Program-made: the position numbers and the translations under genes
NCBI GenBank assembly: GCA_031262265.1
Contig: JAISIB010000074.1
Coordinates: forward strand, 1 to 6,652
Length of the DNA stretch: 6,652 bases
Source of the DNA: Prevotellaceae bacterium
GTDB taxonomy: Bacteria; Bacteroidota; Bacteroidia; Bacteroidales; Bacteroidaceae
Direction of reading: 5' to 3'
Part shown: one piece after another, positions 1 to 5,269 of the stretch
Numbering within the stretch: position 1 is the stretch's first letter
Layout of the letters: each line of letters opens with the position of its first letter
Notes under the pieces: model-generated
The model's input: only the letters and a program-made list of their open reading frames with translations
Told to the model about the DNA's origin: nothing
The model's database searches: none

Positions 1-1230
1 GACGGCAGCATTCGTGTACTCTTTGGTAGTACCGAGATGCTTGGCACGGGAGTAAACGCTCAAAGAAGAGCCGTTGCCGTTCATCATCTGGATTCGCCGT
101 GGGTGCCCGCCGCTTTGGAACAGCGGGAGGGGCGGGCTATCAGACGTGGCAATGAAGTTGCCAAGAAGTATGCCGACAACAAGGTCGATGTTATCTTCTA
201 TGCCGTGGAGAAGTCGCTGGACGCTTACAAGTTCGGACTACTCCATAACAAGCAGCTCTTCATCAACCAGCTCAAGCGGAACAATCTCGGCAGCCGCACC
301 ATTGACGAGGGTGCGATGGATGAGAAGTCGGGCATGAACTTTTCCGAGTACGTGGCTATCTTGTCAGGCAATACCGACTTGTTGGAGAAAGCCCGTTTGG
401 AGAAGAAGGTCGCAGCTCTTGAAAGCGAACGGCAGGCGTTCGTGCGAGGTAAGTCATCCTCTCGTTACAAGTTGGAGAGCATTCTGCAAACGGTGGAGAA
501 GAACGACAGCCTCATGGAGCGCATCTCCAAAGACATGGAAGCCTTTGACAGCCGTAAACAGACCTATAAGGACGGCACGCTGCTCAATCTGATTCGGATA
601 GACGGATTGGACAGCAACAACCCGCAAGCCATCGGAAAGCGTCTTAACTCCATTGCCGATACCGAGCGTACCTACGGGCAGCACAAAGCCATTGGTTCTT
701 TGTACGGCTTTACGTTGCTGGTCAAGACCGAGACTACCCAAAAAGAAGGTCTCGACTTCGTGCAGAACCGCTTCTTCGTCAAAGGCGAAGGCGACATCCT
801 CTATACCTATAATAATGGTGTACTGGCAAACGACCCGAAACTGGCATCGCTCAATCCACTCCATGCCTTGGATACCATGCCAAAGCTGTTGGAAAAGTAT
901 CGTGCGGAGAACGAAAAGGTATCGGTGGATATTCCCGTACTCAAAGGCGTGGTCGAAGGTACATGGCGTAAGGAGGAAGAACTCGCCTCGCTCAAGTCGG
1001 AACTCTCCGCCCTTGACCGTAAGATTCAGCTGTCGCTAAAACCGATAGAGGAAAGTATTGGTGAAGGCGCCGACAATTCTATGATAGAAGAGAAGCCCGA
1101 AGTAGTCATACATACAGTGGAGGAAAAGGTAATTCCTATTGCCATTCCCGAACGGCTGAAGTCTGCCCAAGAGGCAATGGGTAATCATCTTGTAATAGCC
1201 CGACCTGCAGGGCGCATGAAGATAGGATAG
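1..1230 (+). CDS. C-terminal part of large ICE-borne SNF2-type helicase / N6-methylase (DarB/BmhA-like)
   Basis: The reading frame is open at the window's left edge, so only the last 409 residues are present; the Met at base 37 is internal. The fragment begins inside the second RecA-like domain of a superfamily 2 helicase. Motif V is seen as LGTGVNAQ (fragment residues 14-21) and motif VI as QREGRAIRRG (41-50), carrying the QxxGRxxR arginine fingers. The rest is charged and helical with probable coiled coils (about 125-190 and 300-345), ending in a low-complexity acidic tail. This arrangement matches the C-terminus of the giant helicase/methyltransferase proteins carried by Bacteroidetes conjugative transposons and resembling phage P1 DarB. 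In that family a methylase domain lies upstream, and a role protecting transferred DNA from restriction is proposed. The methylase half is outside the window, so that part is inference. The gene ends just before a strong terminator and converges with the two minus-strand regulators. Confidence 0.85.
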   Translation, partial: DGSIRVLFGSTEMLGTGVNAQRRAVAVHHLDSPWVPAALEQREGRAIRRGNEVAKKYADNKVDVIFYAVEKSLDAYKFGLLHNKQLFINQLKRNNLGSRTIDEGAMDEKSGMNFSEYVAILSGNTDLLEKARLEKKVAALESERQAFVRGKSSSRYKLESILQTVEKNDSLMERISKDMEAFDSRKQTYKDGTLLNLIRIDGLDSNNPQAIGKRLNSIADTERTYGQHKAIGSLYGFTLLVKTETTQKEGLDFVQNRFFVKGEGDILYTYNNGVLANDPKLASLNPLHALDTMPKLLEKYRAENEKVSVDIPVLKGVVEGTWRKEEELASLKSELSALDRKIQLSLKPIEESIGEGADNSMIEEKPEVVIHTVEEKVIPIAIPERLKSAQEAMGNHLVIARPAGRMKIG

Positions 1231-1256
1231 GGTTTTACGAACAGGCTATTCAATGG

Positions 1257-1294
1257 AAATCCCGCCCCGGTCATCACGACCAAGGCGGGATTTT
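1257..1294 (+). terminator. Rho-independent terminator after the helicase gene
   Basis: A perfect 10-bp stem (1257-1266 pairing with 1284-1293) encloses a second 4-bp stem (GGTC 1269-1272 with GACC 1278-1281, loop ATCAC). The right arm runs into TTTT at 1291-1294. It begins 27 bases after the helicase stop codon, as expected for an intrinsic terminator of the + strand gene. It could also act weakly on the converging minus-strand transcript, although the U-tract on that side is poor. Confidence 0.85.
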
Positions 1295-1351
1295 GCTTAT
1301 TGTCTCAACTAAACAAAGCAAGAAATGAATATTGATTATCAGTTTTCCATA

Positions 1352-1672
1352 TCAAATATGAATGTCGTCAGGGTCGGGACGACCTTTGCGTTTACGGAAG
1401 TGTTTGCGGATAAATTCCATCACGTCCGATTCCCGATAATATATCTTCTGGTGAATGCTTTGGTAAGGCAACTCTTTGTTGCTGCGGTAGCGTTGCAACG
1501 TCCGCTTGCTGATATGGAGCAGCAGACATATATCGGCATCGTCCAGCAACTTCTCGCCCTCATAGATGGGTGCGTCCTTGGTGGGCGGATTGCCCAGCCG
1601 CAGGAGAACTTCGTCGAAACGCTTCATCAGGCGTTTCATCCACTCCTCAAAGTGTGTATCGTCGATAAACAT
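1352..1672 (-). CDS. Small helix-turn-helix protein, excisionase/MerR-like (HTH_17 type)
   Basis: This is a 106-residue DNA-binding protein of a type very common in Bacteroidetes conjugative elements, where relatives serve as excision factors or regulators. An N-terminal amphipathic helix (about residues 8-26) precedes a helix-turn-helix at about 42-63, with recognition segment SKRTLQRYR (55-63). A wing follows, containing KIYYRESDVMEFI (76-88), the usual Xis/MerR-like 'winged' pattern. The C-terminus is very basic (RKHFRKRKGR, 89-98). An in-frame ATG exists 48 bases further upstream (base 1720), but the start at 1672 is preferred because AAGGAGG (1684 to 1678 on the minus strand) lies 5 bases before it, while the upstream ATG has no ribosome site. 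The gene lies 147 bp downstream of rteC in the same direction, so the two could be co-transcribed. The exact function (excisionase or repressor) cannot be read from the sequence. Confidence 0.85.
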   Translation of the reverse strand: MFIDDTHFEEWMKRLMKRFDEVLLRLGNPPTKDAPIYEGEKLLDDADICLLLHISKRTLQRYRSNKELPYQSIHQKIYYRESDVMEFIRKHFRKRKGRPDPDDIHI

Positions 1673-1713
1673 GGCGACCTCCTTTTTTAATGTTACGTCG
1701 GCAAAGGTCGCCA
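1672..1713 (-). promoter_or_regulatory. Inverted repeat able to mask the HTH gene's ribosome site and start codon
   Basis: An 8-bp perfect inverted repeat (arms 1672-1679 and 1706-1713, 26-base spacer) sits exactly on the translation start of the HTH gene. In the minus-strand mRNA the 3' arm covers the last two bases of AAGGAGG, the 5-base spacer and the A of AUG. If formed, the stem would hide the initiation region. Alternatively it is a DNA operator. The complementarity is seen directly; the regulatory role is inferred. Confidence 0.4.
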
Positions 1714-1740
1714 GATGCAATCAACCCGTTTCACAAGGTT

Positions 1741-1755
1741 TCCCCAAGTTGGGGA
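1741..1755. repeat. Short perfect palindrome between rteC and the HTH gene
   Basis: TCCCCAA and TTGGGGA arms (7 bp each) flank a single G at 1748. A one-base loop is unsuitable for an RNA hairpin of full length, so a protein-binding site on DNA is the likelier reading. It lies 69 bp upstream of the HTH start and 65 bp beyond the rteC stop, where an operator controlling the HTH gene might be expected. No partner is identified. Confidence 0.4.
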
Positions 1756-1783
1756 TGATTTTTATGTATTACCCTGGGGGAGA

Positions 1784-1797
1784 AGAACGCTACATGC
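1784..1797 (+). repeat. Copy 1 of a 14-bp inverted repeat flanking rteC
   Basis: AGAACGCTACATGC on the + strand; the identical 14 bases occur on the minus strand at 2707-2694. This copy lies 23 bp beyond the rteC stop and 112 bp upstream of the HTH start. Together the copies bracket rteC in opposite orientations, and both are intergenic. A shared operator for one regulator (perhaps RteC itself) is a reasonable inference. Confidence 0.55.
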
Positions 1798-1819
1798 TTT
1801 TCATTCCAATGGAGATACT

Positions 1820-2662
1820 TCATTTGTTGTCAAGTTCCTCCATGTGTCCACGTATCAACCGAGCCATCCTCGTGAGGAAAAATGTCTGGTCGTTTTTACG
1901 CTTCTTAATCTCATGGAACGTACGATAAACATCGTTCAGTTCTATGTTGAATATCCTCCCGAGCGAGGCAGCCAACTCTTGAATGCTGATATTGCCATTG
2001 TTGACACTGCCTGTGAGGGATACACCGTAGAGCAACTCTACCAAGTCGCTTTGTTGCCCTGTCCATGTAAGCGGCAGATTTTCGCGATGCGGCTCAATGC
2101 CCATCTCTTCTTCCTTCTTAATGCGCCGAAGTTCTTCAACCAAATACTTATTAAACAACTTCGCGGCTAACAGTTTGCCCAAGATGTAATCGTAGTTGGT
2201 GGAAAATGTTTGGTCACGTTCAAAGTATAATCCCTCCATCCCTTCCTTGCTGAAGTTCTTGCGGAGAAAATACTCTTTATCATGTTTGGTATCGCCGGAC
2301 TTGTAATATCGCATGAAATCTTCATGTCTGTGCTGAAATCCATGGATATTCGCTTGCGCCTCTTTTATAAAGTCCCTCTGCTGTTCATGACCGAACTCGG
2401 GTTTGAGAATCTCATACTCTCTTACCTTGTGGTAATAGAGCATCTTGTAGAACAGTTCCGGTTTGAGTTTCTTGAAGAAGTGAATTTCTTCCTCTTCACT
2501 CTCAAAACCGTACTCGGATACCAATGTTTTCAGGTGAATAAAGCCTTCTTTCAAGTAAGCAACGATTGCGCCTGAATCATTAACCGTATCCTTGAACTTC
2601 GATTCCTTGAGTCGAAGTCCAGCTTCTAACTCTTTGATGAGTCCTTGGATGTTACTATTCAT
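1820..2662 (-). CDS. rteC: RteC-family regulator of conjugative element excision
   Basis: The 280-residue product matches the RteC family of Bacteroidetes conjugative transposons. In CTnDOT, RteC is made after RteB activation and in turn activates the excision gene operon. Recognisable features are the N-terminal IxxLIKELE helix, the family signature YGFESEEEEIHFFKKLKPEL followed by LYYHKVREYE in the first third, the central YYKSG...DKEYFLR and ERDQTFSTNYDYILGKLLA blocks, and a C-terminal helical region. That last region (LTWTGQQSDLVELLYGVSLTG to HEIKKRKNDQTFFLTRMARLIRG) is the part proposed in the family to form a winged helix. I chose the Met at 2662 because family members begin about 4-6 residues before the IxxLI helix. 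Further in-frame ATGs at 2674 and 2743 are possible starts. No Shine-Dalgarno is visible, which is common in this phylum. RteA/RteB are not in the window, so dependence on them is only inferred. Confidence 0.9.
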   Translation of the reverse strand: MNSNIQGLIKELEAGLRLKESKFKDTVNDSGAIVAYLKEGFIHLKTLVSEYGFESEEEEIHFFKKLKPELFYKMLYYHKVREYEILKPEFGHEQQRDFIKEAQANIHGFQHRHEDFMRYYKSGDTKHDKEYFLRKNFSKEGMEGLYFERDQTFSTNYDYILGKLLAAKLFNKYLVEELRRIKKEEEMGIEPHRENLPLTWTGQQSDLVELLYGVSLTGSVNNGNISIQELAASLGRIFNIELNDVYRTFHEIKKRKNDQTFFLTRMARLIRGHMEELDNK

Positions 2663-2693
2663 AATTGCAGTCATTAAAATGTTATACAATAGC

Positions 2694-2707
2694 GCATGTA
2701 GCGTTCT
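2694..2707 (-). repeat. Copy 2 of the 14-bp inverted repeat flanking rteC
   Basis: Reverse complement of the copy at 1784-1797, identical over 14 bases. It lies 31 bp upstream of the chosen rteC start, at or just after the transcription start expected from the candidate promoter at 2713-2744. That is a position where a bound protein would repress or tune rteC. Confidence 0.55.
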
Positions 2708-2736
2708 CACCACTAAGTTAGCGGTATATCGTGAAC
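2703..2736. promoter_or_regulatory. Imperfect inverted repeat in the candidate rteC promoter
   Basis: GTTCTCAC at 2703-2710 faces GTGAAC at 2731-2736 (GTTC and GAAC ends match; the left arm has two extra bases). The half-sites straddle the proposed -7 box. This could be a site for RteB, RteC or the small HTH protein. The match is short and imperfect, so the call is tentative. Confidence 0.25.
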
Positions 2737-2744
2737 ACTGCAAT
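2713..2744 (-). promoter_or_regulatory. Candidate rteC promoter (Bacteroidetes -33/-7 type)
   Basis: On the minus strand, ATTG (2744-2741) is followed after exactly 20 bases by TAACTTAG (2720-2713). These differ by one base each from the Bacteroidetes consensus TTTG and TAnnTTTG, and the spacing is right. Transcription would start near 2706 and give a leader of roughly 45 bases. The imperfect boxes fit a promoter needing an activator, as reported for rteC in CTnDOT, but this is inference. Confidence 0.35.
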
Positions 2745-2750
2745 CAAATT

Positions 2751-2776
2751 GCTAAAAAAGTTGCCGGAAGAGGCAA
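2751..2776 (-). terminator. Weak terminator-like hairpin reading leftward, upstream of rteC
   Basis: TTGCC/GGCAA arms (2776-2772 and 2765-2761 on the minus strand) with a 6-base loop are followed by CTTTTTT (2760-2754). A 5-bp stem is short for an intrinsic terminator. It is correctly placed to stop transcription coming leftward from argF' before it enters rteC, and it lies just upstream of the candidate rteC promoter. Confidence 0.35.
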
Positions 2777-2841
2777 AAAATATTAGAAACCGCAGTACAC
2801 AGATACAATCCGGCTCATTTATCCGTTTTATGAGTGATACA

Positions 2842-2873
2842 TTTGGCAATCACAAAGAACTTCCATACCTTTG
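2842..2873 (+). promoter_or_regulatory. Consensus Bacteroidetes promoter reading rightward
   Basis: TTTG (2842-2845), then 20 bases, then TACCTTTG (2866-2873). Both boxes match the primary sigma consensus TTTG / TAnnTTTG exactly and the spacing is ideal. The predicted start is near 2880. No annotated gene follows on this strand; the only nearby frame is MVFERMQ..., 18 codons from 2878, at or ahead of the predicted start. The transcript would instead run as leader or non-coding RNA toward the 3' end of argF' (antisense). Confidence 0.6.
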
Positions 2874-2881
2874 CAGTATGG
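2863..2881. other. 6-7-6 palindrome with a CTnDOT-like TAnnTTTGC core: operator or attachment site
   Basis: CCATAC (2863-2868), spacer CTTTGCA (2869-2875) and GTATGG (2876-2881) form a perfect inverted repeat with a 7-bp centre, the geometry of a tyrosine-recombinase crossover site. The segment 2865-2874 reads ATACCTTTGC, one base from GTANNTTTGC, the sequence recalled as shared by CTnDOT attachment sites. It also overlaps the -7 box of the rightward promoter, so a repressor operator is an equal alternative. Without the other element end or an empty site the choice cannot be made. Confidence 0.35.
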
Positions 2882-2937
2882 TCTTTGAACGGATGCAAAA
2901 CAAAGTGAACCAAAGAGTTCCCTTCGTTACTTAACCG

Positions 2938-2966
2938 TTACCTACCCAAGTCCAATCGGGTAGTAA
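2938..2966 (+). other. Stem-loop without U-tract
   Basis: CTACCC (2942-2947) pairs with GGGTAG (2958-2963) across a 10-base loop. With C2941 bulged, TTA (2938-2940) also pairs with TAA (2964-2966). No T-run follows on either strand, so it is not a normal terminator. It would lie about 60 bases into the RNA made from the promoter at 2842-2873. Confidence 0.35.
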
Positions 2967-3020
2967 ACTCCTATCAATCAAATAATCTGCTGTTTTTTGA
3001 GACAGATGTAAGGTTTTTTC

Positions 3021-3965
3021 CTATCCTAACAAATGTTTTAGTACGACGGTTGCCGATATTTCACGGTTAGCCGCTTCGGGAATGACGATAGATTGCGGAC
3101 TTTCGATGACTTCGTCTGTCACGATCATATTGCGGCGCACGGGTAAGCAATGCATAAAGTATGCGTTATTCGTCACGGCCATTTGCCGATCACTGACAGT
3201 CCAGCTGCGATCAGTCGATAAAATGCCTCCGTAATCACCTTCGTAGGCCGCCCAGCTTTTCGCGTACACGAAGTCGGCACCTGCGAATGCTTTCATCTGG
3301 TCATATTCGATCGGAGCGTTGCCCGTAAATTTCTTATCCAGTTCGTAGCCCTCGGGATGAGTGATGACCAAGTCATAGCCTGCCGCATTCATCCACTCGG
3401 CGAAAGAGTTCGGTACGGCTTGCGGTAGCGGTTTGGGATGTGGCGCCCATGTGAGTACCACTTTCGGACGAGCGGTTTTCTTATATTCCTCGATCGTGAT
3501 CAGATCGGCGAAGCTCTGCAACGGATGTCCGGTAGCTGCTTCCATCGAGAACACCGGTCGTCCCGAGTATTGAATGAATTGATTGAGGATGGTCTCTTGA
3601 TAATCGAATTCGCGACTTTCAAAGCGTGCGAACGAACGTACGCCGATCACGTCGCAATAGCATCCCATGACGGGAATGGCCTCCAAAATGTGCTCCGACT
3701 TGTCGCCGTCCATCACTACGCCACGCTCGGTTTCCAGTTTCCACGCACCTTGATTGATATCCAGCACGATTACGTTCATACCCAAGTTCATCGCGGCTTT
3801 TTGCGTGCTCAGACGCGTACGCAGGCTCGAATTGAAAAATACCATGAGCAGGGTTTTGTTGCGCCCCAGCTCTACATATTTAAAACGGTCGTTTTTTATT
3901 TCAACGGCTTCGGCCAGCGCGGCCTGCAAGTTGCCGATGTCATGCACAGAAGTAAAGTGTTTCAT
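3021..3965 (-). CDS. argF': N-succinylornithine-type transcarbamylase (arginine biosynthesis)
   Basis: The 314-residue cytoplasmic enzyme transfers the carbamoyl group of carbamoyl phosphate to an N2-acylated ornithine, giving acylcitrulline in the Bacteroidetes variant of arginine synthesis. It aligns along its whole length with the remembered B. fragilis ArgF' sequence. The carbamoyl phosphate loop reads SSLRTR (46-51, replacing the STRTR of ordinary OTCases). HPLQ is at 147-150, the conserved HCLP at 272-275 (MHCLPVRR), and the family-specific Lys at 236. Residue 90, recalled as Pro in the B. fragilis enzyme and Glu in acetylornithine transcarbamylases, is Ser here (DGDKS, 86-90). Small residues at this position are recalled to favour the succinylated substrate. 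I chose the start at 3965 because family proteins begin MK(H/K)FT; the in-frame ATG at 3998 would place the start within a few bases of the -7 box. The C-terminus (KHLLG) appears a few residues shorter than in B. fragilis. Confidence 0.93.
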   Translation of the reverse strand: MKHFTSVHDIGNLQAALAEAVEIKNDRFKYVELGRNKTLLMVFFNSSLRTRLSTQKAAMNLGMNVIVLDINQGAWKLETERGVVMDGDKSEHILEAIPVMGCYCDVIGVRSFARFESREFDYQETILNQFIQYSGRPVFSMEAATGHPLQSFADLITIEEYKKTARPKVVLTWAPHPKPLPQAVPNSFAEWMNAAGYDLVITHPEGYELDKKFTGNAPIEYDQMKAFAGADFVYAKSWAAYEGDYGGILSTDRSWTVSDRQMAVTNNAYFMHCLPVRRNMIVTDEVIESPQSIVIPEAANREISATVVLKHLLG

Positions 3966-3995
3966 CCTTTTCCCGAGTTTTAATTTATACCGCGA

Positions 3996-4003
3996 CAAAG
4001 ATA
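3996..4003 (-). promoter_or_regulatory. Probable argF' promoter -7 box
   Basis: TATCTTTG on the minus strand (4003-3996) matches TAnnTTTG exactly and lies 30 bases upstream of the argF' start, giving a leader of about 20 bases. No clear TTTG is seen 19-21 bases upstream; that position falls inside the 75-bp repeat copy A. The repeat may therefore supply the upstream promoter region. Confidence 0.55.
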
Positions 4004-4012
4004 AAGGAATTT

Positions 4013-4087
4013 AGCCGCTTTGCGAGCGATTTTTGCGGCTTTGTTATGTGAACGGGCGGCTTCGATAATTTATTATCCGCGTAAGTT
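4013..4087 (+). repeat. Direct repeat copy A (75 bp)
   Basis: Ungapped match to 6372-6446 in the same orientation, with 6 differences in 75 bases (about 92% identity). It contains two inverted repeats: AGCCGC (4013-4018) with GCGGCT (4035-4040), and GATAAT/ATTATC around a TT centre (4064-4077). It lies between the lipoprotein gene ending at 4131 and the argF' promoter, so together with copy B it brackets the two complete lipoprotein genes. Its arms keep complementarity in both copies, which suggests a structured intergenic element and not an accidental duplicate. Confidence 0.9.
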
Positions 4088-4130
4088 ATTGGGGGTACTC
4101 GCTTCCTCGGGCAGAGAACCGTGCTTCCGC

Positions 4131-5249
4131 CTATTCTTTCAATTTTACTTCCAATAGCATCGGGTTAGTATCTTCCGGCGCGTCAGGGAATAGTTTCAAT
4201 ACGTCGGCAGGCGGTATCTGGCAGTAAATGGTATTATTTTCTATATGAGGAGCATAGTTCGGCCACACTCGAATCTCTATGTTGTTTACGAGCACCGGAA
4301 TTCCTATCGGGGTGTCTATGTCGTCTCGTATCTGACGATAGAGCAACTTGCCCGTCTCCATATCCCATATATCATAATACTCTCTTCTGGAATAGAGAGA
4401 ACGCAGAAAATAATACTTGGAAGCAATATGGTAGTCCTGTTCTCGAATATAATTGTGCCCTCCACTCCGAGCCTTTTGAAAGTCGGCCATCATCTCAGGA
4501 GGAAGCTTATAGGCTCCTTTCTTTATGATCAGATAAGGTCTATCTTGCTCGGTAGTCACTTGAAAGATCGTATCGCCAAAGTAATCTTTGTATAACAACC
4601 TTCCGTTGGATCTTCTCAAATCACTATTGAGAATATTCAGGTTATATTCCATCTCCCGTCGATCGTTGTAGATCCCGCGACGCAGAAAGTTCCGGTCTTT
4701 GTCATAAACGGCCGTATAAGAGGGCGTTTTCAGGTAGAGCGGATAAGTAGCGTAATAGTTTCCGTCCGGCAGTTTATGATAACTGGATAGACTATCAAGG
4801 GGTGTGAAATCAAGAAACTCTCCGCGAAGATTATATCTGGCAAATCCGTATTTTCGCAAGTCCATAAGCATCACGGCCGTATCGCTCTCCAATACCATAG
4901 AGGCTATGCTGCCATATTCTTTGGGTCCTTCTCCCCGTTTGTTGAGGAATATTCGTACGGAGCCGTCGGTTTTATTGATTCGATAAGCATACCTACTCGT
5001 ATAAGCGACTATGTCGTTTCCCTGAGTGCCGGCAATAGTAATACTTGCGAGTAAGACGGAGTCAGTAGTCTGTACTGGAATCACCCGTATGCTTTCGGCC
5101 AGATCATTTAGAAGTATGCTTTTGTTGTCGGCATATAGTTCGCTATCCAATTCTATTACATAGTAATCTAATGATTTCTCCGCGCAAGCACCAACCATGA
5201 GCAATGCAATAGCAGTAAGGAGATACGTTTTAATAGCTTGATAGTTCAT
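4131..5249 (-). CDS. 6-bladed beta-propeller family lipoprotein (second of operon)
   Basis: A 372-residue exported lipoprotein of unknown function. The signal peptide MNYQAIKTYLLTAIALLMVGAC ends in lipobox VGAC (19-22), so Cys22 should be lipidated. The mature part lacks catalytic motifs and shows the repeating beta-strand pattern of the Bacteroidetes '6-bladed beta-propeller' (DUF5128-like) proteins. An early blade reads RINKTDGSVRIFLNKRGEGPKEY, where KRGEGPKEY (104-112) is a degenerate form of the family's GxGPGEY turn. The start at 5249 is chosen for the signal peptide; an upstream in-frame ATG at 5285 would overlap the preceding gene and bury the signal. It starts 20 bp after the stop of the neighbouring paralogue, so the two are almost certainly one operon. 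Family members are thought to be surface or periplasmic binding proteins, but no ligand can be inferred. Confidence 0.8.
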   Translation of the reverse strand: MNYQAIKTYLLTAIALLMVGACAEKSLDYYVIELDSELYADNKSILLNDLAESIRVIPVQTTDSVLLASITIAGTQGNDIVAYTSRYAYRINKTDGSVRIFLNKRGEGPKEYGSIASMVLESDTAVMLMDLRKYGFARYNLRGEFLDFTPLDSLSSYHKLPDGNYYATYPLYLKTPSYTAVYDKDRNFLRRGIYNDRREMEYNLNILNSDLRRSNGRLLYKDYFGDTIFQVTTEQDRPYLIIKKGAYKLPPEMMADFQKARSGGHNYIREQDYHIASKYYFLRSLYSRREYYDIWDMETGKLLYRQIRDDIDTPIGIPVLVNNIEIRVWPNYAPHIENNTIYCQIPPADVLKLFPDAPEDTNPMLLEVKLKE

Positions 5250-5269
5250 AATAGTATTGTATTTAATGA

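Larger units (their letters stand above)
2663..3020. other. 358-bp gene-poor region between rteC and argF'; probable ICE/chromosome junction zone
   Basis: No convincing gene is seen. The only open frame (+ strand, 2731-2934) has no ribosome site and no recognisable protein features. From left to right it holds a candidate rteC promoter with an imperfect inverted repeat, a small hairpin with a T-run reading leftward, a strong rightward promoter whose -7 box lies in a palindrome, and a stem-loop at 2938-2966. It separates element-type genes (left) from a housekeeping arginine gene (right), so a junction here is likely. No flanking duplicate is available in the window to prove it. Confidence 0.5.

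Noticed and set aside
454..1039. Long open frames on both strands overlapping the helicase gene (454-864 minus, 653-1039 plus)
   Set aside because: They are shadow frames of a clearly coding gene, with no domain features and no initiation signals of their own.
1673..1720. 16-codon N-terminal extension of the HTH protein
   Set aside because: The start at 1672 has AAGGAGG at good spacing, while the ATG at 1720 has no ribosome site and its extension is not typical of the family.
2731..2934. 67-codon open frame on the + strand upstream of rteC
   Set aside because: Most of it lies upstream of the expected transcription start near 2880, it has no ribosome site, and the product shows no recognisable features. 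It is more likely chance in a regulatory region.
3009..3024. AAGG-TTTTTT-CCT hairpin at the argF' stop codon as a terminator
   Set aside because: The stem is only 3-4 bp and the T-run is in the loop instead of after the stem.
4094..4120. Imperfect hairpin GGTACTC/GAGAACC after the second lipoprotein gene
   Set aside because: It has one mismatch in 7 bp, a 13-base loop and no following T-run on the minus strand, so it is not enough to call a terminator.
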